Source: Marchantia polymorpha subsp. ruderalis (taxonomy: Eukaryota > Streptophyta > Marchantiopsida > Marchantiales > Marchantiaceae). From it: DNA of 64,000 nucleotides. Position 1 is the first letter of the stretch. Each line of letters starts with the position of its first letter. This document shows positions 46,095 to 58,086 of the stretch, piece by piece. The notes under the pieces were generated by a model. That model made no database searches, was not told where the DNA came from, and was given only the letters and a program-made list of their open reading frames with translations. The DNA lies in contig AP031355.1 of NCBI GenBank assembly GCA_037833965.1, positions 397,501 to 461,500 on the forward strand. The letters are read 5' to 3'. The position numbers and the translations under genes are program-made.

Positions 46095-49000
46095 AGAATA
46101 TATCGCAAAGACAACCAGTCGATTATCCTGTAGATGGTCAACAGACGAACAGAGAAAAAGAGTGATGGCTCGTTGCGCATCAGTATATCTGAAAGAAAGA
46201 ACAAGAAAAGCTTGAAAAAAAATTAATCTCCATGGACCAGGACAAAGGACAGAAATGGAACTCATGCATGCGGTGCATTGGAGATCGAAGTACTGGACTG
46301 ACACCAACGACCATCATAATGCTGGAAGTCTGCAGATTCTATGACTAACTTGAACTAAACTGAACTAAACTCATCTACATTCAGCATAAAGTGTAACATG
46401 ATTGAAGGTTGAGAGATACTGTATTGTTAATGCTGAATCGAAGACTCTGCAAGAACTTTAACTTCAGAGTGCAATTCAGGATCTGATAGACAAATCACAG
46501 CCTTAGCAACTTCTGCTATGATGAATTCCATGTCAACATGACTTTATACTCGTAAGTTTACAGTTTATGTTTCCCAAAAGAATATCTGGATAAACTGTTT
46601 TTTTAAATCGGAGAAATTAAAAGAAACTTCACGAAGGAGCCACCTTGAGGTTTCTTCTGGAGCAAGCATGTCATATAATACAGTAAGTTTGACTCTTGTC
46701 CTGTTCAGTCCTCATTAGCATGAGCACTTGGGACCACAAGCATTTGAAACATAAAACTCGGGCTTGGAGTCGAGTAAATTCCGTGCAGCTAAACACGCCT
46801 TCATTTGTGGTCTGTCTTATGACAACTCCCCTGATATTGAAAGAGGCTTGATGAACGGTCGCACCAATCCCTCACATGTTCTCTGTTCCTAGGCTTGGAC
46901 TCATGTTGACTCGAATGAAAAGTAAACTTTTGCACAAGGATGGAATAGTTAGCTCTGTAAATGAGCGAGATACATGGAAACTCTCAGTTACTCATGAAGT
47001 ATAGAAACTTCAGAGTAAGTTAGTAATTGATACTAAGACCCAATTGAAATTTATACGGTCGACACGTTTCTCTGCTTCCTGCTTAACTTCGATGGTAGCT
47101 GACTGTCATTTTTATTTGGCCATCGGGGTATTGATGAAGAGTCTGTCCTGTAACCGTAGATCAATAACGCTGCATTATGACGTTAGAATAATATTACGAC
47201 TTTTCCATAACGCTGCATGTGCACCAAAATCAGCTTGCTACCGAAAGTGGACTAATTGACTCAACGGAAGCTGAAGTCCACGAAAAACCTGAAGGTTCAT
47301 GCTAGAGAAATAGCAATTCAAGCAGTTCTCGTTTCAGCGTCGATGTAAAATATTTTAAATAGAAGAAGCGTTGATTCCTGGAGTGAGAAATGATTCGGAG
47401 ATCCCAATGATATTATACGATCTTGTAGCAAATCGATTGTTGCGGTTTTCGGTCCAAACTGAAGATTTGAAGATCCATGCCTGATGTTTCGGATACTGTC
47501 GTCCTGAAACTTATCATGCTGTCAACGGAGTGTAACATGGGAACTAGAAGGAAAATCCGTGTTTGAAAGGAAAATCTTTCTCACCACTGCTAGAGATTCA
47601 CGGCGCGCAGAGCTTGACCGACTGAAAACTGCAATCACGCAAACCTTTGCCCGGAGAAAAGATTCTGAAAGTCCCTAAAAGTCGAGCCACTGTGTTTAAG
47701 TGCAGTCGACGTCGACGGCTTTGAACTTGATCCTTAATCTGTAAGCAAATGCAGCAGAATTCTGTACATGAGGCAGGCCGTCTTTAGAAACGACACACAC
47801 AGTAGTGCACACGATGTCTAACTGGGATGGGTATCAATCACGAGTATTTGCCAGCAAAAACAGACCAAAGACAGGCCACTTGAGCGCTAGCAAATACTAA
47901 GTTGAAAATGGCTCAGGGCACGTGTTTGACACACCACACGCCTCTAGACTGGACACTACACTACCGGGAGTACTGTTAATCGCTCTAATATCGATTAAGT
48001 GACAAGTTGATCATGATGCTCCGTAAGCTCTGCATTAAACTATGGTTCTCTTGTCTTTATATAGCAAGCAAAATAGGAACCCCAAAACTGCATAATTTTG
48101 AGGTACAACTGAGACAGGCCACATATACGCATCCGATAAATTGAAGGTAAATGTCTGATTCTCTCTTCTGAATTCTGTTTTGGGACTAGATCCTTCTTTA
48201 CTATCGGTAACAAACCTGGATCTTGAAAAAGCTGACTGTTTGAAAGTACTCTACCTTCACGTCTAGAGTATCCGAGCCTGAAATTTTGAAGCCTGGGGGC
48301 AAAAATTTGAGACAATCATAAATAATCTTATAATGCTTTGCTTCACAGATAGCAGTGTGCAGATGGCGTTAACTGGAATGATTGGTCTGCTTGTATAATT
48401 ACTGCAAAGTCTGTGCACCTTACGACTAGCAGTGCTCCTTGGCATTTATGAGCAGCGCTCCGGAAATGTCTTTTCTTAAATTATATTCAGATATGGTCAA
48501 CCTAGCACTTTGGGTCATCTGACTGCTAGTTAGACTTAAACGACGGAAGTCATGCAAAGGAATTCTTTCACTAAGAATTTGTTCTGCCTATCCCTCAAAA
48601 GGTGCACCGCCGTTTCAAGAACGTCAACATAAAGCCAGCCGAAAATTGAGCAAAAGATTTGCCAAGCAAATCTTGACAAGATCCGAAATGTTCATTATGG
48701 TCGGATTTGATGTGATCTTACGGTAAAGTTCAAACGTGAGGTAGTGATATGGAATTTGTATTTCTCTGAAGTAAGTTTAAGGAGAGGTAGTTTGTAAGAG
48801 AGAAAGTAGTTTACAATCAGAATTCACAATCTGCCTCTCGAGCGTAAGTTTAGAATTTGTGTGCAGTTTTCGTTATTCTCTATGATAGTATTATGTACCA
48901 CAAAAGGTTCGGTGTTCTGTAGCAAGTTACTGGTGGTGGACTTGTTTGCTAGCTTTTCCTGGACAATCACTTCCACATATAGAAATGACTTAATACAATT

Positions 49001-50569
49001 TGTCATTTTGAAGCTGAGAGATAACTTTGGTCTTTATTTGATCTTGAGGAAAATGAGGAACTTGATGATGGAAACCGAGAAGGTAAGCATATTGGAAGAA
49101 AAGGCGGGTTTGATGGATAACTTTCTTGCTCACTTGTGTAATTTCGAAAAGCTGAAACATATGAGTCGGTGCCTCTAAACTCACTATGATACTTCAAGTC
49201 TCTAAAGAGAGGAAGCATGCCACCACCTTCGAGACGTGAATACCGAGAAACGACAAGGGAGACAGGCAGTGAACAAAGAGGCTTCTGCAATAGTATCCCA
49301 TGGCAAAGCGAAAGCCCGGTCAAAAAAAAAATGCATGAAACCGCAGGTCGTAAGGCTCCATCCGTACAATTTCAGCTTAGCATGGAGACTGAATTCGAGC
49401 AGCCTTATAGTACGTGGGTGTAGACGTCATCAGTTTATGATCCAGAGAAGGTGAATAGGAAGAAACACTCACTGCTGTGACATGAGCACTAATGAAAGAA
49501 TGAATAGTAGAACGAGGCGCTGGAAGACAAGGGAATGGTGACTCATCGTTGAGCAGAGCATTTATTCTCGGCCTGTGTAGTAAGGCATGTGCCCGCGTGC
49601 ACGCAAAAAGCCGAGAAACGTTGTCGTCAACTTCCTCCAATTCTGGAAGGACTCTACCAGAGAATGGACCGTAATCTCACTCGCAGGAACCGTTGTCTAG
49701 TTGATTCTACACAGAGATGAAAAGAGCATCTGAATAGAGCAGATTACCACTGTTCATATCCCTTTTGGCTATCAAGACAGGGACAGGGACAAAGACACAG
49801 AATAACCCTCGTTAATGTGCGGCTCCACATGTCTTTGGGGGACGAACCAAGCCTGCTTGATGAGGAAATCACACTTGTGTCGAATATTCTTCAGGTTGTT
49901 GCTCAGCTCTAGCCATCACTTATTCTCGAAGTAGACCAAGACTTTTCAAGTTACTTAACCTTTATTTTCTGGTCACATAGAGGCTATAAAAGGGCAATCC
50001 TCTCATCTTTATTCCACAGAACACTGACTGAGTCTCCCTCACCGGTCCTAGATGCTGGAGATTCAGGTGTCATGAATCCACGGTCCCTTTACACCCCTCT
50101 ATCAAGATTTCTAAGCCAAGGTGTTGATTAGAAGCGAGTACAGGTCCTATCGATGCTGGTTTCGACTTCGGCACACTTTCAAACAGTTTTCGTACATGGT
50201 TGTCACTTTTATCGCTTAGCTTCCTTCTTCTAAGCTTTAACTCTTTGTTTTGGCCCTTCTTTAACAGACGGTCCTTGGAGATTTAGTAACTTGATGCAAC
50301 TCGAAATTCATCTCAGCTTTTCAAATCTAACCGTTCCCTACCTATGTTCTGGCTTGCAGTTGAGTTAGAGCTAGACGTGAAATAGGCGTATTTTTGAGGC
50401 AGGTGTTCTGGAGATTTCGAAATTGAAGTGCTGTGCAGGCCCCGAAGATCTTCAATCATATATAGCAAGAGCTTCAGCCTTCGTGGAATATCATTCTTAG
50501 CAGCCACACGAACCAGCACCCACATCCCGTGGTGCACACACGATCAACTTTTCCACATTCGGTGCCGAG
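46095..50569. other. Gene-free stretch between units A and B
   Basis: Only short frames without domains are present, including 48861-49178 and overlapping minus-strand frames near 49003-49323, for which I see no family signal. Nothing else is supportable. Confidence 0.5.
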
Positions 50570-51254
50570 GATCAAAGCAGATGCTATTAACTCGATCTCT
50601 GCCTACGTCAATGTGTACTTCTTTTGGTGCCAAGACCAAGAACGTTTGCCTGCTGCAGCAATCCGCACATACATGAGAAAGAATGATATTGATCATGGGT
50701 TGCCAGCTGAAGACAAGATGGAGGTTGGTTAGCAGTATGTTGGTGATGTGGTCATGAGTGAGATCTGGACGAAGCTGAAGATGGTTCATAATTTCCAACG
50801 ACAAAGGTGTAAAGTCGAAGCATTCAGTTAACAAAAGAAGCCTATAACTGGGCCCAGCAAGCAGCGTCATGTGCTACGTTTGGAAGGAGAAGCCATTAAG
50901 CAAAAGAATCGCGAGAAGATATGATAAATATGAGATGCAGATGAGGGAATGATTACGAAGAAATGTGTATTTACACACCTCCTACTCGAGGAGACATCAA
51001 GTAGCTGCAGAATCCTGAACGAGTGTATGCACAGCTGACACAATTACACCAGTACGTACCAGTATCTCGGCAATCCGCAGATGAATGAGGTTGACGAACT
51101 ATGCTATGGTTTGCGGAGAGAACTTGGACAACCAACGCTGAGATGAATGACTCCCAATGCGAAGTATATGGTGGGACAGCGTTCATGGCTTTGGCAGCCA
51201 AAAGGAGGACACATTGATATAGGCACGGAGCGAGTTGACAGCATCTACAGTCAC
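50570..51254. repeat. Inverted-arm unit B
   Basis: The left arm 50570-50636 (minus sense, CTTGGCACCAAAAG type) and right arm 51188-51254 (plus sense, TTTGGCAGCCAAAAG type) are separated by 551 bp. Both continue with CACATTGA--TAGGCA and CGAGTT-A-AGCATCT, which is more alike within the unit than to units A or C. The right arm is preceded by GTGGGACAGC, as in unit C. Confidence 0.65.
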
Positions 51255-54200
51255 ACCTTTATTACTTCTGGTTCTACCACAGCAGGATATTGCTTCCAAG
51301 CCAGCTCCATACCACAAGACATAGTTTCTACGACTTGGTATGACCATGATAACATCGAATTCGTGCCGCACTTCTGATGAAATGGAAGACTGGGTCGGCT
51401 TAACACGCCTTTGGCAGCAGATTCAAAACCACGGTAAAGTAAATTGTTTATATTTTTGGTCTAAGTCTGCAGTTTGTTTATCACGCTTTGGATTAGATGG
51501 AATTTGAGATTTCCATTGACCATCTTTTAACCAAGTTTAATTACTAGCCATCATAGCAGCCCCTTTTGTTCAATTTTACTAATGAATGGTCTACTTTCTT
51601 AATTCCGGTGCGCGACCTTGTTTGATCTCGGGATGACTTAACACGGGAGAAGTTTCGAGGACTTCACCCATGTATAGGATTGTGAATTTGGTGCACTTTC
51701 GAATAAGGAATAGCCATTGTCTGTAAATCCTCTAGATTTTTTAGAAATCATCACTGAGGCATTTCAGATCTATATGTAGCACAGAATACGAGCAAGAGCT
51801 GATCGAAGTTTTTAGATCTGACTGGGATCTCTCAGTTTCAGCGTCATACAGTAGCTTCAGCCTCGTTACTCTATATGAAATGAATAACATTCTTTCAAGA
51901 AAACATCACGTATGTAAGCATGTGCATTTTGATCACAAGTATAATGTACCTTCAATTTTGCAGGCTACTACAAAATAAAGCACTCCAACTTCGATCTACT
52001 TGTGACTCTTCTTCTATATAGAGAGCAAAATGATAGGTTTAGGTCTAGAAACAGCGAATATAACATCGTTGCCTCTGCATTTACGTCTTAGATATTACAA
52101 GAGTCGTGCAAAGAGAGGAAGATAATGTAGGTCTAGTAATCAATGGCAGGTTTTAACTCGTAGGATCATATTATATAAAAGCTGCAAAAAGCACGTCACA
52201 AGCGGCCTGAGATGGTACAGTTTAGCACAACTTATACAATTTCTTGTCTCAGCCGTGTTTGTCTACCAACATGATTTAGATTTCACTCTGATTCGAGTCA
52301 TTGGACTTTGTAGGATCACTTTGTGAAAGAGTTTTGTCCCGTTTGCGCGCTAGACCTGAAAGGAATGTCTTCAAGGAGGAGGCGTGGTTTTGCCAGGCAC
52401 AGACAGGAAATTCTTGATTGTTCGCATGCACAGCTCGTAATGAGCCGTGCATGTCCCACAACTTGTCTATATGTCATATACTCTGCGTTATGTGGGCACT
52501 TGAAATTCGCTTGACATGGTAGAGGAACGAATTTTCTTTCATGTTTCATAGCATAATTTAGCCTTAAGACATCAAAGAATAACGAATCGTTTGGTAGCCT
52601 ACGGAGAATACTAAACTTGTATCCTACGCTTTCCCCCGTGGACTTGTGCATGCCCGGTTTACATACTACTGTTTGTAAACCAGACGGCCACAACGTAGAA
52701 CGTCGGTACAAGATATGCCGGCAGTATTCTGACTAAATCAGACTTCGGCGGCGGGAATTCTTTCAAAAGAGGAAGCCCCACAGTCCCCTCAAGAACCGTC
52801 TCAGCTAAATGTTTCTCAGATCGCCGACCGAGACTGGATCACAGGATGACCCAAATCAGTAGGCGAACAGGATCTGAAAGATCAAGCATACCATCAGTTT
52901 CATGTAAGAGATCCAGATAGATGACATCTAACACTTTCAGAAGGCATTCGAGTCTAGGCGTCATCACGTGCCTGATGAACAAGCAGACTGAGAGTTTTGA
53001 GGAGGAGGTTTCGTCGAAAACTACCTGTAGAGCTGACCGAGATCATTTCACTTTCCACGATTTAACAGTGAGAAGCAAAACTGTATGTATGCCCACATAT
53101 CTTTTAACATCGATGTTTGCCGATCCTGCTTTTGTTTCTCAAACAGGTATCGAACGACGCACTGCGAAACTTAGAGACCAGCGTAGTGCACACTACTTAA
53201 ACTAATATAACGAATGTGCTCTAACACATCGTAATATAATATTGAGAGGTTACATTGCGTAACGATCATTCTCCACACAAGCTTCACATTCCATAAGATT
53301 CAGATCAGTCACAATGAATGATCAGATGCCCTGATCATTCGTCCAATCGAGGAGGTAGGGTGGTAGATCTATATGCATGCATTCGCTTTGGGACGTGCAC
53401 ACAGAAACAAGCTTTCAGTTTGTAAAGCATATAGATAAAGGAGTTACAAACATTGGTATGTACCTCATTCTGGTCGTCGACAAATGCATGCATGGCGAGA
53501 AATATGCGCATGAAAGACCCTTCATGGTGAACCTGCTGATGAGATCTACAGTAGCTAAGACCGGATACGCTGTTATGATCACTCGCAAGCCATTGCGTGC
53601 GACAAAGAGAAAATGAATAGATGAACCTGAGATTCATGAACAGAGGTCCGATTCCATGAAGACAGGAGGTCTGAATCATCCTATTGCCAAGGTGATATGT
53701 CGATGGATTGCACTACAAAGGTCATTTGCGTGTTGTGTGCCTGACATCTCAAAGCTTTTCCACAAGATTCGGCAACAGGAATATTAAGAATAGCATAAGA
53801 TCGCCTCAAGTTTACATACGCAGCCTTGGCGCGCATTATCTTACCCTCCTATCCAACAGAACAGCGTAGTGCCGATCTCTTTGTGGAAGGAGAATTTAGA
53901 TCTCGTGTTTCGCGGGTTCCAACGGCAGTGAAATTAGCGTCTTCTTTGGTGCCTGTGCACCGGCGTGCACTAACTCTGACTGTAATTATACTCCTCCGAC
54001 GTTCGTGGACGGTGCACAAGATCTGATTCTGGGATTTATCTTCACTCCCTAGAACATGAATTCATACTGTCAATGATATGTGTACATCCCGCAGTCTCTA
54101 TAGGTTCACGTGGAATTGCGTTGATTGCGCTTGGGGTGGACGATATTAGACCGGATTCCCACTCGTCTAGAAAGCAGTTGAGACCAATCACCAATAAGTA

Positions 54201-57200
54201 AAAGATGTTTGACATCTCTTGACAGCGATATGTTTCCCCGATGATGGGACCCAACTCAGAGTAAAGATAAGGCAAACTTCGTGTTATGATTATTTCATGT
54301 ACTTTCAATAATGACCAGACTTTGCCCTTTACCACAACCTTAATGATTGCATAATTAAAACCATCATCACAACAAACTAATTTCTGCATTCAAGATGTCA
54401 CCGAGCAGAAGTCATTTAAATTTCATAAGCCTGTCACTGTTGCCACATTTGAAAATGCCTACCAAGCTGGCCTTGAATTTAGAATACATTCAGTCGTATA
54501 AGCTGGCATAGGAAATGCCACGCCACATCCAAAATCGCTTGGTACCGAGTACGCTGAGTATGATGCAATAACATCACTCAAGGATAATTCATTTCTCGTT
54601 GTGCCATTCATTTTAAGAAGTGAAATTCATGCTCGGAATTCTTACATTCAAACGTAAATCAGAACTCAAGCAGTTATCTGTTGGATAAAGATTGTACATC
54701 TCACGTAGCCCACTTTCTCTCGATAAATTTAGTCGTGAGTTGGAAATGTCTTTGAAGAATATCACTTAAGCAGAGTGATCTGATCCACTAAATACATCAC
54801 GCTGTATCAGAAGTTCTGACTGCAAACTTCTGTGACCGGTTTTCTGCCAATGGCTGAATGAAGTGTACTCTCTACATGGAAATTTGGGATCAATTTGGTA
54901 TAATTTTGAGAAACAGAAGTTAGCAATTCAAGCGCATGTTAGTGGTATGTTTTAACTGAACTACATGTTCTGTGATTCAACATTTCTGCTGGTCTGACTG
55001 ATCCGTTCATCTACGTCGTAATTGTTATTACCATAAAGGAATCCCGTACCGTACCTTAGATAGTTCTATTGAACTGAGAAAGTGTGGTAAAAGAGGAAAG
55101 AGAAGAGAGAAATATGAAAACGCCACTTTTGTAACGGTGAATGCCGTCGCATATTTATACTTCGGTCGCCTCAAACAAGCACAATTTGCATCTGTAAGCA
55201 TTAAATGTGCCTCGCTAAGCTTTTGATGATCATGCATGTAATAAGATTTCCACTATGTTCCTGGATCCACCAGACTTCAAGAATGCATATTGATTGTTTA
55301 TCTACGGAGTTTTGTTCTAGTCTTTCTCCATGTACCTTATGGTTTAATACCCTGGTGACGTGTACAATGGGTGATGGATTATCGGGGAATCACGTCATAA
55401 GGGAACATAGGACAAAGGGCTAGTGGGAGCTTTACGTGCAATCTATGGTAGAGAAAACAGTGCACTAGCTTCAAGAGAATTGACGAGTCAGATCAGAAGT
55501 AACATGTAACAATTGAAATCCGAGTTCAAGAATCTACAGAATTTGAAATCATAGGGAATCTTACCTACGTCCGACCTACAAGTCTTAGATCCTATCGCTG
55601 TATGCTTAATTAGCATGTGAGATGCTATCTGCCCTTTGCTCACTCATAGGTCCCACTATTCAATTGTCTTTTCATAAGTTAATGGTAAGTTAATTGGATT
55701 CAGAGTAAGAACTACCTGGATACAGACAGTAATTGGAGGAGGTTAATATGCTTTAAGGATAGCTTCTGAAGTAAACATCACGTACGTACATATTCCAGAC
55801 TGAGCAGCAGCTTGAGTGTATCAGACTTTAAGTGCCAAGTCAGGGCAGAGGCTGTTGTGTTTCGTACGACATCTCAACAACCGTCATTACTTGAATCGAA
55901 ATTAGACAACAGTAAGGGAGTTACGTGACTATTGCGGTAGCGAAAATAGCGTGAGATCAAAGGATATATCAGATCTATCTTAAGTCTTAGGTGATCTGAA
56001 AAACTATACATGCATGTTTTAAAATCTAGTGTTCTTGCAGTCTTCCTGAGTTCAAGGAAACATGATCTGTTCCTGTAAACAGTGACTCTAGTAGATACCA
56101 GCTTCACTGTGCACTAATTTGGATTAATTGCAGCACACCTCAAAGATAAAAATCGAAGCTTCCTTTTTTAGATATATGACTCAGATCATGCATGCATGTT
56201 TTCATGCATCTAGCATTCATTCGAGATAATTAAAGTATTAAATAAGAATCAGATATCAGAAAATCTAAATATTATTCACATCCATAAATCCAATTCTAGT
56301 TCAAATTATTGGAGATCATCCAAGTCGGATATAATCGGTATGGAACAAAAAGTGCAATATAATTATTATTCTAGAGGAATGTTCAGACTTTGTTAGCAAT
56401 GTTGAGTATATCTGGCCATATGCTACTTGACTGGCTGCAACTTGTAATTATTATGGTCTAGAATCGAATGAGTCAATGCTTGATTCTAGCTTGAAAATCA
56501 TTTCTTTCACAATTGCTGTTGTAAGGCTTTTTCGTTCAACGCTCTGCTCCGATTCCAAACAGGATGTGAAACTTGTTCTAAAACGCCATGTTCGGAAAAG
56601 GAGAAAGCTCTCCTTCTTTTCATCCGGGACATCTTACAACAGGAATACAGGTATCATGATCTTCAGTAGTTATTCCTGGTTGACAGAATAATTTCAAATT
56701 GCCGAGTCTTTGTAGTCTTCCCCTCTTGCTTGCAGTCAACTTAGACCTACTAGTCCCATTAGGAGAACGTGTTAGAACGAAACTGGCGGTAATCTTGTAC
56801 GTGTCACTATAAAATCGGGAGTGCTTTCATTTCTTCCAACAGAAACACTTGATTGGGCTTGTGATCTACGTCTTGAGCTGCTTGTGGAACTTAGCTAGCA
56901 AGAAGATGATCATGAACTTTTAGATAGACCTCAAGTTTATAGCAGCTGCATATATGCTTGAGGTCTATCGTCTTGGAGAGAGCTCGAGTGGCTCTTAATG
57001 CATGACAGTGTCTGATGTCCTAGTGCGGAGGGAGGTTCGATTCCAACAATCAGCTTCAAGGGTGATGATTTGGTCATCCCGGTGCATCCTTCACAATAAT
57101 CTTTCTGTCAGTAAACTTAAGGTACAATCTTACGATTGAAATTCTCATTCCTGTTAAGCTGCATTGAATTTCCAGGAAGCACGAAAGATACAAACCCCAT

Positions 57201-57494
57201 ATATTTCTTGTCTGATGATCGTCCGTTCATCCATTTCGTTTCGTTAAGCATGTCCATATCATTGTCCTTTGGCTTCTAGATAATTGTGAATCTATGTATT
57301 GCTCGTGATGATTTCCTGTAAGCTTGCTGTTCATTCCTGAGCTTAGGTTCTGTACTTGCCGTAGATATTGCATCAGATGCATGCTATGAATCATGTAATG
57401 TATACTGATCAGTTCTGGTAAAGCTTGGAAGAAGATTCAATCTAGGTTTTGCAGATTGAGGAGGTCTCCAGCAGCTACAGGTGGAAGCCAATCT
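51255..57494. other. Gene-free stretch between units B and C
   Basis: No open frame here shows a recognisable domain. The hairpin at 56923-56969 and shorter ones at 52425-52454 and 53316-53340 are the only structure noted. Confidence 0.5.
56923..56969. repeat. Hairpin with 13-bp perfect stem
   Basis: GATAGACCTCAAG at 56923-56935 pairs exactly with 56957-56969. The 21-nt loop contains GCAGCTGC flanked by TATA words, which can extend the pairing. Confidence 0.65.
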
Positions 57495-58086
57495 GTTCAT
57501 CACAGATTCTTGTAACTTGATCCTTGACGATGCCAATATGTCTTTCTTTTGCTGCCAAGTTCACGTAAGCTTTTGCCCACAGACTGAGCTGAAGGTTCCG
57601 AAAGCTCACAGTCAGCTTCACGATATCATTCAGTGCTCTACAATCCGAGCTGGATAATGAAATCTTCAACATTCTCATCCAAATCTCTCGGCCAGCTGCT
57701 ACTCATACAGAAGATTTACTCGACCAAGGTTGCAAAAGTCAGACCGATTCACATGTGAGCCAGTGGAATGAAAACTTGCCCAGGAGAAGTCACCATCTAC
57801 ATAGTTCTGATAACATGAGGAGACGAATCAATCTGGCGGATTAGAGTTCAAAATCTTATCTCTTCTTCACAAGTTACATCTCATCAGAAAAAACCTGACC
57901 TTCTAAAGATGAAAGTTCTACATTCGATCATGAGGAATGATCACCTGGTTCATGTTCCCGAAGGCTAAGATGAGAGCTCCACATAGGTGTTCTCTAGAAG
58001 TTAGTGGGACAGCTTGGTGGCTTTGGCAGCCAAAAGAAGGACTTACTGGTATCATCAGGGAGCAAGCTGCAAGTCTCTTATTACGT
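57495..58086. repeat. Inverted-arm unit C
   Basis: The left arm 57495-57561 (minus sense, CTTGGCAGCAAAAG type) and right arm 58020-58086 (plus sense, TTTGGCAGCCAAAAG type) are separated by 458 bp. Both continue TA-TGG-ATC-TCA-GGA-CAAG, a wording specific to this unit. Same orientation as unit B, opposite to unit A. Confidence 0.6.

Noticed and set aside
49003..49323. 106-residue minus-strand open frame overlapping plus-strand frames
   Set aside because: Ser-rich without domain; equal-quality frames on the other strand indicate chance.
52425..53340. Short hairpins at 52425-52454 and 53316-53340 (and 8741-8759)
   Set aside because: Stems of 9-12 bp are common by chance at this scale.
57010..57060. 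B-box-like GGTTCGATTCC near 57030 suggesting a tRNA or SINE
   Set aside because: No acceptor or T-stem pairing and no clear A box at the right distance; a single box by itself is not evidence for a tRNA gene.
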